Of a stretch of DNA of 8,456 bases, positions 1 through 4,995 are shown piece by piece (the first letter of the stretch is position 1; each line of letters opens with the position of its first letter). A program made the position numbers and the translations under genes. The notes under the pieces were generated by a model. The model did not search any database. It was not told where the DNA came from and saw only the letters and a program-made list of their open reading frames with translations. Origin of the DNA: Angelakisella sp. (GTDB lineage Bacteria > Bacillota > Clostridia > Oscillospirales > Ruminococcaceae). The DNA is taken from assembly GCA_013316495.1 (NCBI GenBank), contig WSMP01000068.1:1-8456 (forward strand). Direction: 5' to 3'.

Positions 1-349
1 CAAGGGCCTTGGTGTAGTTTTTGTGTTTTAGATGAAGGGTGCTGGAAAGCTCCTGCCCATCCTCGTTAAACCCGTTTACAAAAATCACCTGGTCAAACCG
101 GTTGATGCCTAGTTCGATGGAAGGGTTTATGTCAATGCTAATCTCCACAGTGGGGGTAAAATAGAGCCAGCGTCCCAAAAGCACCAAAAACAGCGCGCAG
201 GCGCAGGCGGCGCAGAGGCTATACCGGCCCCCTTCCGCATCTGCCCTGGTGTAGCCCCGTGTCTTCTCTGCAAGAAATGTTCGGGTGCGCTCCTTTAAGG
301 CTTCCTCCGCCCGGATGGGAGCAAAGAGCTTCTTGAAGGTGTTATTCAT
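1..349 (-). CDS. RsgI-like anti-sigma factor, N-terminal part (runs off the window)
   Basis: The first 116 residues of a membrane anti-sigma factor are visible; the rest lies beyond base 1. Residues 1-42 are charged and should be cytoplasmic, where they would hold the partner sigma factor. Residues 43-64 form one hydrophobic membrane segment rich in Ala, Cys and Leu. Residues 66-115 carry the pattern SIDINPSIELGINRF followed by VNGFNEDG, which matches the conserved middle domain of RsgI-family anti-sigma factors that lies outside the membrane. The start ATG (349-347) overlaps the end of the ECF sigma gene by 8 bases, so translation is probably coupled and the two proteins made in fixed ratio. 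What the outer sensor domain binds cannot be seen, because it is outside the window. The anti-sigma role is inferred from the domain and the position. Confidence 0.85.
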   Translation of the reverse strand, partial: MNNTFKKLFAPIRAEEALKERTRTFLAEKTRGYTRADAEGGRYSLCAACACALFLVLLGRWLYFTPTVEISIDINPSIELGINRFDQVIFVNGFNEDGQELSSTLHLKHKNYTKAL

Positions 350-827
350 AGTCGTAATCGCCTCCCAACCTTTCTCTTAACATCTGTTTGGAACGAGTTA
401 GGAGCGTATAAATTGTATTTACATTTTTTCCTAAAATGCGGCTGATTTGCGGAGCGGTATAACCTTCAAAGTAGTGCAGATAAACAACATCCCGGTATTT
501 TTGCGGGAGTGAAAAAACCGCCTCCCAAACATCCCGGTAATCCGGGGGTGTTTTTGCCGGATACGCAATCGCCCCCTCCAAGGGGACGGTATGACGGCGA
601 AAGAAGTTTTTCAGCAGGTCCTTGCAGGCGTTGATGGTGACCCGAATGAACCACGCCTTTTCATGCTCGGCATTTTCAAAGGAAACGGAGCTAAGGACAT
701 ACTTCAAAAACACAGTTTGAAATATGTCCTCGGTGTCGGCGCTATTCTTCAAATGAATCATACAAAGCCGGCGGACGGTATCGGAATACCGCTCGATGGC
801 CTGAAGGGTCTCTTGCTCGCTCCGCAT
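342..827 (-). CDS. ECF-type RNA polymerase sigma factor
   Basis: A 161-residue protein of normal length for a group IV (extracytoplasmic function) sigma factor. Residues about 10-78 form region 2, including the DTEDIFQTVFLKY helix that binds core polymerase and the -10 element, and the W59 and N66 positions typical of the family. Residues about 98-156 form region 4, with SLPQKYRDVVYLHYFEGY followed by the helix-turn-helix APQISRILGKNVNTIYTLL that reads the -35 element. The gene starts 12 bases after the EF-hand protein gene, with an AAGGA ribosome site, and its last codons overlap the anti-sigma gene by 8 bases. The three genes therefore form one transcript. The sigma factor is presumably held by the downstream anti-sigma factor and probably drives its own operon; its wider regulon cannot be told from this window. 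Confidence 0.93.
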   Translation of the reverse strand: MRSEQETLQAIERYSDTVRRLCMIHLKNSADTEDIFQTVFLKYVLSSVSFENAEHEKAWFIRVTINACKDLLKNFFRRHTVPLEGAIAYPAKTPPDYRDVWEAVFSLPQKYRDVVYLHYFEGYTAPQISRILGKNVNTIYTLLTRSKQMLRERLGGDYDYE

Positions 828-839
828 AAATAATTCCTT

Positions 840-1181
840 TTACACCCTGCCGCGTCCGCTCCGGAAGCCGTTTCCCCGTCCGCATCCGTTGCCCCGGCCC
901 TGGCCAGCGGCATAATTATCGCAGACGCCGTCCCCATCTGCATCGATAAAAGCCCCGCTATTTCCCGCCGGGCAGTTTCCGTGCCCGGTGCCGCAGAAAT
1001 CGCGAAAGCCGTCCCCGTCCGCATCCTCATAGACGCAGACGCTGCCGGCGTTATCGCAGATGCCATCCCCGTCCGCGTCTGCAAAATAGCGTCCGCACCC
1101 AGGTCCCGCGGCAAAGACGGTTGTCGAACCCAATAAAAATACCATCACCGCTGCAAAAACTCCGAAAAATGTTTTTTTCAT
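840..1181 (-). CDS. Small secreted protein with three DxDGDG calcium-binding loops
   Basis: A 113-residue protein. The start is set at the ATG at 1181 because it has a GGAGG site (1192-1188) at good spacing and begins a clear signal peptide: MKK, a hydrophobic core, and a likely cleavage at VFAA-GPG. The longer frame starting at 1253 has no such support. The mature part holds three near-identical loops, FADADGDGICDN, YEDADGDGFRDF and FIDADGDGVCDN. These match the acidic Asp-x-Asp-Gly-Asp-Gly loop of EF-hand, dockerin and thrombospondin type 3 repeats, so calcium binding outside the cell is likely. Cysteines lie in and between the loops. The C-terminus is a Gly/Arg/Asn-rich tail without acidic residues. 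As first gene of the ECF sigma/anti-sigma operon it may be the sensed or the effector component; that is inference. Confidence 0.8.
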   Translation of the reverse strand: MKKTFFGVFAAVMVFLLGSTTVFAAGPGCGRYFADADGDGICDNAGSVCVYEDADGDGFRDFCGTGHGNCPAGNSGAFIDADGDGVCDNYAAGQGRGNGCGRGNGFRSGRGRV

Positions 1182-1227
1182 AACTGTCCTCCATAAATTT
1201 TTGATAGCCATTTTTGACTTCACCTTA

Positions 1228-1256
1228 AATACGACTGACCAAGGGAAATCCATTCA
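1228..1256 (-). promoter_or_regulatory. Candidate ECF-type promoter of the EF-hand/sigma/anti-sigma operon
   Basis: Read on the minus strand, TGAATG (1256-1251) and CGTATT (1233-1228) are separated by 17 bases, about 45 bases ahead of the EF-hand gene start. This resembles the TGAAAC / CGTA arrangement of sigma-W-class ECF promoters, which would fit autoregulation by the encoded sigma factor. The -35 match is imperfect and no sigma-A promoter was found nearby, so the call is tentative. Confidence 0.35.
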
Positions 1257-1275
1257 AAAAATCTGTATTTTTTTC

Positions 1276-1312
1276 CGGACCCGCCCGCAAGGCAGCGGGG
1301 GAGCCGTTTTTT
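1276..1312 (+). terminator. Imperfect hairpin plus T-run in the divergent intergenic region
   Basis: GGACCCGCCCGC and GCGGGGGAGCC pair around an AAGGCA loop (five clean G:C pairs, then pairs interrupted by a bulge and a small internal loop). They are followed by GTTTTTT on the plus strand. It has the form of an intrinsic terminator, but no plus-strand gene lies upstream. It may act as a leader attenuator for the gene at 1426, or be a relic. Confidence 0.35.
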
Positions 1313-1350
1313 GCGGAAACTTTAAAATATCTTCCCCTTTTGTAGTTTTT

Positions 1351-1369
1351 AACTCAGACGTGTTGAGTT
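1351..1369. repeat. Inverted repeat AACTCA-N7-TGAGTT ahead of the gene at 1426
   Basis: A perfect 6-base inverted repeat with a 7-base centre (GACGTGT) lies about 57 bases before the start codon of the plus-strand gene at 1426, flanked by T and A runs. It could be an operator for a dimeric repressor or a weak hairpin ending in Ts. No clear sigma-A promoter was recognised in 1182-1425 for the plus-strand genes. Confidence 0.3.
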
Positions 1370-1425
1370 TTTAAAAAAGTGGTCGAAATAAGTAGGTAAA
1401 CCACCAAGAGGAGGTCAAAAATTGT

Positions 1426-1944
1426 ATGGGAACAAAAGTGAAAGAGAAAAAGGGGCTTTTGCTGCTTTGTTGCGTGACAATTGTAGCAATACTTGCTGGG
1501 GCGGTCTTCCTGTTTACCCAGCGCCCCCCCTCCGGCAATGGCCTGGTACTGGATGACAATGCCACCATGGGCACCCTTCCCGGCATTGACATGGAGCAGC
1601 GCCAGAAGGAGCTCCAACAGCAGCTGGATGAGACCATGATTGCCTTTTCCATCAACAGCAGCCCCGTTTTTGCTTCCGGCAGGGCAGAGGGCAACCTGAT
1701 GCTGGAGAACCCGGAAAACAACGCCAAGCTCCTTGTTGTGGAGATTCACCTGGACGGCACCGATGAGATTATCTACCAATCGAAGGCCCTCCCCATTGGC
1801 TCCTACATCGAAAACGCCCGCCTGGACAAGGTTTTGGAGCCCGGTACCTATCCCGCCACAGCTTATTTCAAAGCCTACCGGGAAAGCGACCAGGCCTTTG
1901 TGGGGCAGGCAGGCGCGGCCATTACAATTTCTGTCCTTAGCTGA
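1426..1944 (+). CDS. Membrane-anchored extracytoplasmic protein of unknown function
   Basis: I do not recognise a named family. The 172-residue protein starts at an ATG with an AGAGGAGG site (1407-1414). Residues 1-9 are positively charged (KVKEKK) and residues 10-30 form one hydrophobic segment without a convincing cleavage site or lipobox, so it is probably an N-terminal (type II) anchor with the rest outside. Residues 56-70 are a short Glu/Gln/Lys-rich helix. Residues 72-172 look like a beta-sandwich: alternating hydrophobic strands, NPENNAKLLVVEIHLDG, then EPGTYPATAYFKAY near the end. The last part resembles a ligand- or protein-interaction fold more than an enzyme, and I see no catalytic motif. 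It is followed after 51 bases by the secreted protein gene at 1996 on the same strand, so the two probably work together at the cell surface. Confidence 0.8.
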   Translation: MGTKVKEKKGLLLLCCVTIVAILAGAVFLFTQRPPSGNGLVLDDNATMGTLPGIDMEQRQKELQQQLDETMIAFSINSSPVFASGRAEGNLMLENPENNAKLLVVEIHLDGTDEIIYQSKALPIGSYIENARLDKVLEPGTYPATAYFKAYRESDQAFVGQAGAAITISVLS

Positions 1945-1954
1945 GATGCGGCCA

Positions 1955-1981
1955 TCCATACAGATACAGGCTGTGTATGGA
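1955..1981 (+). repeat. Hairpin just ahead of the ribosome site of the gene at 1996
   Basis: TCCATACA (1955-1962) and TGTATGGA (1974-1981) are a perfect 8-bp inverted repeat with an 11-base loop, in the 51-base gap between the two surface-protein genes. The right arm touches the AAGGAG ribosome site (1981-1986), so a folded transcript could affect translation or stability of the second gene. There is no T-run, so it is not a standard terminator. Confidence 0.4.
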
Positions 1982-2644
1982 AGGAGTTATTTACAATGAA
2001 ACTGAAAATGGTCTTTCGTATTTTGCCCGTTGTGCTGCTTGCTGCGCTGCTTGTGACGAGCGCCTATGGGGCGGACCTTCCCATTGGAGCCTCCAGTATG
2101 GATATCCCCATTGGAACCTCTGGGGATATGGTGATGGTGGGCACCGTGGAACCCACTATCATGTCTGTCACGATGCCCACCTATGTCCCGTTCCATATTG
2201 CAAGGGCGGTGCAGGGGGACAACAAGGTGATTTCTCCCCGCATCACCGTGACCAACAATTCCAGCGTTCCTGTGAGCCTGGATGTGTCCTACACCAGAGT
2301 GGACCTGAGCAAGCTCCCTGGTACCACCTGGAATGATGGGCAGTATGTAGGGAACAACCAGATTGCCATCGGCTTCCAGCCGGAGACGATTGCAAATCAG
2401 ATGCCCACTTCTCTGGCCGGAACCAAGTGGCTCCAGGCAAACACCTACCAAAATGTCCATGTGATGTCTCTGACTGCCTATGGTGAATCCACCATGTATG
2501 TTGTAGGGACTTTGGGCAGCGCTGTCCCGGAAAACGACACCTTTTCTGTCATCCCCACTTTTGTGGTCCGCCAGGTAAGATAAGCGCAGCCTTTCTAAGG
2601 ATATAAGAAAAGGTAAGAAGTGACATAAGCCCCTGTATCTGTAT
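1958..2644. repeat. 13-bp perfect inverted repeats flanking the gene at 1996
   Basis: ATACAGATACAGG at 1958-1970 recurs as its exact reverse complement, CCTGTATCTGTAT, at 2632-2644. The pair brackets the whole secreted-protein gene with its ribosome site. It could be chance, a paired mRNA structure, or the ends of an invertible or inserted segment. No recombinase gene is in the window. Confidence 0.4.
1996..2583 (+). CDS. Secreted beta-rich surface protein of unknown function
   Basis: A 195-residue protein with an AAGGAG site (1981-1986) and a clear signal peptide: MKLK, then a hydrophobic stretch to about residue 22, with cleavage likely after AYG (residue 25). The mature N-terminus has two near-copies of the motif D-L/I-P-I-G-A/T-S (residues 27-33 and 36-42). 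Residues 50-100 read VEPTIMSVTMPTYVPFHI and VISPRITVTNNSSVPVSLDV, alternating beta strands with an Asn-Ser turn. This recalls WxL-like or TasA/camelysin-like surface proteins, but I cannot place it in a family. There is no LPxTG motif, membrane anchor or cysteine after the signal peptide, so it is probably released or held by a partner, possibly the anchored protein encoded just upstream. It ends before a strong terminator. Confidence 0.8.
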   Translation: MKLKMVFRILPVVLLAALLVTSAYGADLPIGASSMDIPIGTSGDMVMVGTVEPTIMSVTMPTYVPFHIARAVQGDNKVISPRITVTNNSSVPVSLDVSYTRVDLSKLPGTTWNDGQYVGNNQIAIGFQPETIANQMPTSLAGTKWLQANTYQNVHVMSLTAYGESTMYVVGTLGSAVPENDTFSVIPTFVVRQVR

Positions 2645-2649
2645 TTGGC

Positions 2650-2678
2650 AAAGGCCGGGAAGGGTACTCCCGGCCTTT
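2650..2678. terminator. Bidirectional intrinsic terminator between convergent genes
   Basis: AAAGGCCGGGA (2650-2660) and TCCCGGCCTTT (2668-2678) form a perfect 11-bp stem with a 7-base loop, followed by TTTCTCTT on the plus strand and TTTG on the minus strand. It lies 66 bases after the secreted protein gene and 3 bases past the stop of the epsG-like gene, so it can end transcription from both sides. Confidence 0.9.
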
Positions 2679-2681
2679 CTC

Positions 2682-3734
2682 TTATGGAAAAATCACCCGG
2701 TCCCAGATGCCCCGGTAAGGGTATACCCCGTGGAATCCCTGGCTGGCTGCAAAAAGGAAATAAGCAAAGCAACCCGCCAGGAGGATAACCTTCCGCGTCC
2801 TAGCGTTAAGATACTTATCCGGCAGAAGCGCTGCCTCCGGCAGGGCCAGCAGAGAGAAAAAAGCGGCATAAATAGAGAGTCGCTCCAGGATGAAATGCCT
2901 GGTGATAAATAGCTGAATCAGCAGGGAATAGAAGATGCTGTTTGCCAGAACAGGGGAGACTGTTGGTTCATCCGCCGTCTGCTTAATAAGAGGCAGCGCA
3001 AAGAGAAAGCATCCCAGGGGAAGGAACAGGTACAGAAAGCTGTTTCCCTGCCAGTACATTCCGTCAAGGTAATGCTGGTATTTGGGGATTCGGGCAATCA
3101 CCCCGCAAAGCAAGGGGTCCAATAAATAAGCGGTTGCGGCGGCTAAGGAAGCCAAGCCATAATGCAGCTTTGCGGGCCGGAGGCAAAGCAGAAAGGAGAG
3201 GGGCAGCATAATAAGGGCGCTCCAATGAAAGCAGGAGGCCAAAAGGACAACACCCCAGGCGGGGAGGAAGCGGCGCCGCTTTAAAAACGGGTAGGTCCAT
3301 ATAAGGATTGCGGCGGCCAGCGCCTGGCGCAGGAAATTCATGCTAAGGGCAAGGTGCTGGAGGGTGAGGAAGAGGTAGACGCTCATCCAGGGGGCGGGGG
3401 AATAGCGCCCGATCCAAGTAAAGACAAGGACGGTAAACAAAAGGTGAAACACAAAAAGAAGGGCCCGGTAATCCCCGCCAAGGCGAAAAACAAGTAAATT
3501 CAGCAGCAAATATCCAGGTTCAATTTGGGGCAGACCGGAAAAGCCTGTATCGGCTACTCTTTGAAAGATGTCTTCATACAGGCGGTAGTCAAAACCGGTG
3601 ACATACCGAAAGGACGCCAAAAGCCAGCAGAAAATGCCCATGCTCCACAGATGGAATCTTTGGTATTTGAGATTTTGGGGCGGCAGCAGCTTGCCGGAAA
3701 AGCTGGCGGAAATCAGCAGGAGATAGGGCAGCAT
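2682..3734 (-). CDS. EpsG-family polysaccharide polymerase (Wzy-like membrane protein)
   Basis: A 350-residue, highly hydrophobic protein with about 9-10 membrane segments, the usual size for EpsG-family proteins. Family signatures are visible: FRYVTGFDYRLYEDIF (42-57), the EPGY loop (72-75), MNFLRQALA (132-140) and FHWSA (169-173). Proteins of this family are thought to join repeating units of exopolysaccharide or capsule at the outer face of the membrane, acting with flippases and glycosyltransferases. None of those partners is in this window, so the gene stands alone as a single-gene unit. The start ATG (3734) is preceded by GAGGTGA at suitable spacing, and a consensus promoter lies about 57 bases upstream. 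Substrate and product cannot be told from the sequence. An O-antigen ligase-type role is a less likely alternative. Confidence 0.85.
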   Translation of the reverse strand: MLPYLLLISASFSGKLLPPQNLKYQRFHLWSMGIFCWLLASFRYVTGFDYRLYEDIFQRVADTGFSGLPQIEPGYLLLNLLVFRLGGDYRALLFVFHLLFTVLVFTWIGRYSPAPWMSVYLFLTLQHLALSMNFLRQALAAAILIWTYPFLKRRRFLPAWGVVLLASCFHWSALIMLPLSFLLCLRPAKLHYGLASLAAATAYLLDPLLCGVIARIPKYQHYLDGMYWQGNSFLYLFLPLGCFLFALPLIKQTADEPTVSPVLANSIFYSLLIQLFITRHFILERLSIYAAFFSLLALPEAALLPDKYLNARTRKVILLAGCFAYFLFAASQGFHGVYPYRGIWDRVIFP

Positions 3735-3790
3735 GGGAAGTCACCTCGGCGGTAAAATTCTTGGGTGGACCGGCAAAATTCAACACCATA

Positions 3791-3819
3791 AGCATAGTGG
3801 CAATGGTGTGAAATGTCAA
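3791..3819 (-). promoter_or_regulatory. Sigma-A promoter of the epsG-like gene
   Basis: On the minus strand, TTGACA (3819-3814) and TATGCT (3796-3791) are separated by exactly 17 bases. This gives a leader of about 50 bases to the start at 3734. The gene should therefore be transcribed on its own, strongly unless repressed. Confidence 0.85.
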
Positions 3820-3835
3820 GATAGGTGGGGACAAA

Positions 3836-3848
3836 ATCGCAGTGCGAT
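3836..3848. repeat. 13-base palindrome upstream of the epsG promoter
   Basis: ATCGCA-G-TGCGAT is a perfect 6+1+6 palindrome, 16 bases upstream of the -35 box of the epsG-like gene. The position would suit an activator or repressor site, but a palindrome of this length can occur by chance. The rest of 3850-3921 shows nothing I can assign. Confidence 0.25.
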
Positions 3849-3921
3849 GGATTATGTGGTTGTTGGCGGTTATCCTTTTACAGCCTGTACAGCTTCTTCG
3901 GAGGAACACTTAAACGTGGAC

Positions 3922-3964
3922 AAAAGGACAGCGGATTGAGGCCTGTAACCTTCAAACCGCTGTC
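3922..3964 (-). terminator. Terminator of the polymerase-tag-yolD operon
   Basis: On the minus strand GACAGCGG (3964-3957) pairs with CCGCTGTC (3934-3927). TTGA/TCAA pairing continues inside the stem after one mismatch, and TTTT (3925-3922) follows. It begins 12 bases after the YolD-like stop codon and separates the repair operon from the epsG promoter. Confidence 0.8.
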
Positions 3965-3975
3965 TTCCTTTTCAT

Positions 3976-4416
3976 TCAGTCTTCAAAATATTTTTGAAAC
4001 AAATCTCCCGATAATTCAACAATATGGCAAAAAGGAATTTCGGTCCCGTCCAGGAAGAAAAGGACTTTCTTGGCCACATGGACTTTCTTTATGTTTCCGC
4101 TGTGGCGCAGGTACTCCCCGCCATCCTTCTTTCCGTCCGGCCGGAAATAAGTGACCGTCACCTCCGGCTGCTCCCCCTGCTCCAACGCCCATAGGATGAC
4201 CTGCTGCTTTTGGTCCAGCACGGCCCTTTCGTCCTCGCTCAGCTCTGCCCGCTGGCCAACCGCCCGTCCGGTCTCCCGCACGGCCTCCCCGTACCCGGCC
4301 AGCGCCGCAAAGGGAGAAAACTGGGCCGCCCGCTCCGCCATGGTCATCCGGCGGCGGGTGGGGGATACGTGGTGAGGCAGGTGGAGGATATCCGCGTATT
4401 TTTCGGTTTCCGGCAT
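3976..4416 (-). CDS. YolD-like protein of the DNA-damage cassette
   Basis: A 146-residue soluble protein. Its N-terminal third holds RRRMTMAERAAQFSPFAAL (21-39), the stretch I recognise from YolD-like proteins of Clostridia. The helical middle (55-82) leads to a C-terminal domain of short strands, ITV-like VTVTYFRPDG and IKKVHVAKKVLFFLDGTEIPF. YolD-like genes are regularly found beside UvrX-type Y-family polymerases in Bacillota, and the same pairing is seen here. The biochemical role of the family is not well established; a regulator or accessory of the polymerase has been suggested by association. The start at 4416 has an AGAGG site and lies 15 bases after the glycosylase gene. Another frame overlapping most of the gene (4016-4453) lacks family features and is a shadow. 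Confidence 0.78.
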   Translation of the reverse strand: MPETEKYADILHLPHHVSPTRRRMTMAERAAQFSPFAALAGYGEAVRETGRAVGQRAELSEDERAVLDQKQQVILWALEQGEQPEVTVTYFRPDGKKDGGEYLRHSGNIKKVHVAKKVLFFLDGTEIPFCHIVELSGDLFQKYFED

Positions 4417-4431
4417 AACATACCTCTACTT

Positions 4432-4995
4432 TCAGCGTGCCGCTGGATGGCAATCACACTCCGCCCCATGGGCGTTAATCACCCCAACCGCTTGCAGATA
4501 GGAGTAGATCACGGTGGAGCCGGCAAATTTCATCCCGCGCTTTTTCAGGTCCTTTGAAATCTGGTCGGAGAGGGGGGAGGTTGTCCGCAAATCGTAGCTT
4601 TCGTCAATGGTCTTTCCGTCCGTAAACCCCCAAAGGTAGGCGTCGAAAGATCCAAACTCCGCCTGTATCTGCAAAAAGACCCTGGCGTTTCGAACACTGG
4701 CCCGGACCTTCAAACGGTTGCGGATAATGCCGGGGTCAGCCAGCAGCTCCTGCATTTTCTTTTCGTCATAGCGGCTGACCTTCTCCACATCAAAGTTATC
4801 GTAAACCTGGCGGAAGCGCACCCGTTTGTTCAGCACGCACTCCCAGGATAATCCGGCCTGGAAACCCTCCAGGATCAGCAGCTCGAACAGCATGTGGTCG
4901 GCGTGCTGGGGGATGCCCCATTCTGTATCATGGTACTGGATATACAAAGGGTTCTTCATGTTGACCCACCGGCACCGGTTGATAATTTCATTCAT
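4432..4995 (-). CDS. tag: DNA-3-methyladenine glycosylase I
   Basis: A 187-residue protein of the usual Tag length. It removes 3-methyladenine from alkylated DNA and starts base excision repair in the cytoplasm. The family motifs are intact: RCRWVN at 7-12, YHDTEWG at 21-27, and LILEGFQAGLSW at 40-51, where Glu43 matches the key active-site Glu38 of E. coli Tag and Trp51 the base-stacking Trp46. The zinc-binding set is conserved as Cys8, His22, His176 and Cys180 (HGAEC). The start codon overlaps the stop of the Y-family polymerase as ATGA, with a GGAGG site (5009-5005) inside the polymerase gene, so translation is coupled. Lying between the polymerase and yolD, it should share their SOS-type promoter. 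Tag is more often a separate gene, so the placement is notable. Confidence 0.95.
   Translation of the reverse strand: MNEIINRCRWVNMKNPLYIQYHDTEWGIPQHADHMLFELLILEGFQAGLSWECVLNKRVRFRQVYDNFDVEKVSRYDEKKMQELLADPGIIRNRLKVRASVRNARVFLQIQAEFGSFDAYLWGFTDGKTIDESYDLRTTSPLSDQISKDLKKRGMKFAGSTVIYSYLQAVGVINAHGAECDCHPAAR

Noticed and set aside
880..1110. The repeated DADGDG-coding DNA as a CRISPR-like array
   Set aside because: The repeats are in-frame protein loops of a secreted protein, with unequal spacing and divergent third positions.
1182..1253. Upstream extension of the EF-hand protein to a start at 1253
   Set aside because: The ATG at 1181 has the GGAGG site and begins the signal peptide; the extension would hide the signal peptide inside the protein.
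1354..1959. 201-residue minus-strand open frame over the anchored-protein gene
   Set aside because: It mirrors the plus-strand gene at 1426, which has a ribosome site and membrane segment; this frame shows no domain.
1987..2772. 261-residue minus-strand open frame rich in His and Gly
   Set aside because: It is antisense to the secreted-protein gene and crosses the perfect terminator at 2650-2678, so it is unlikely to be a gene.
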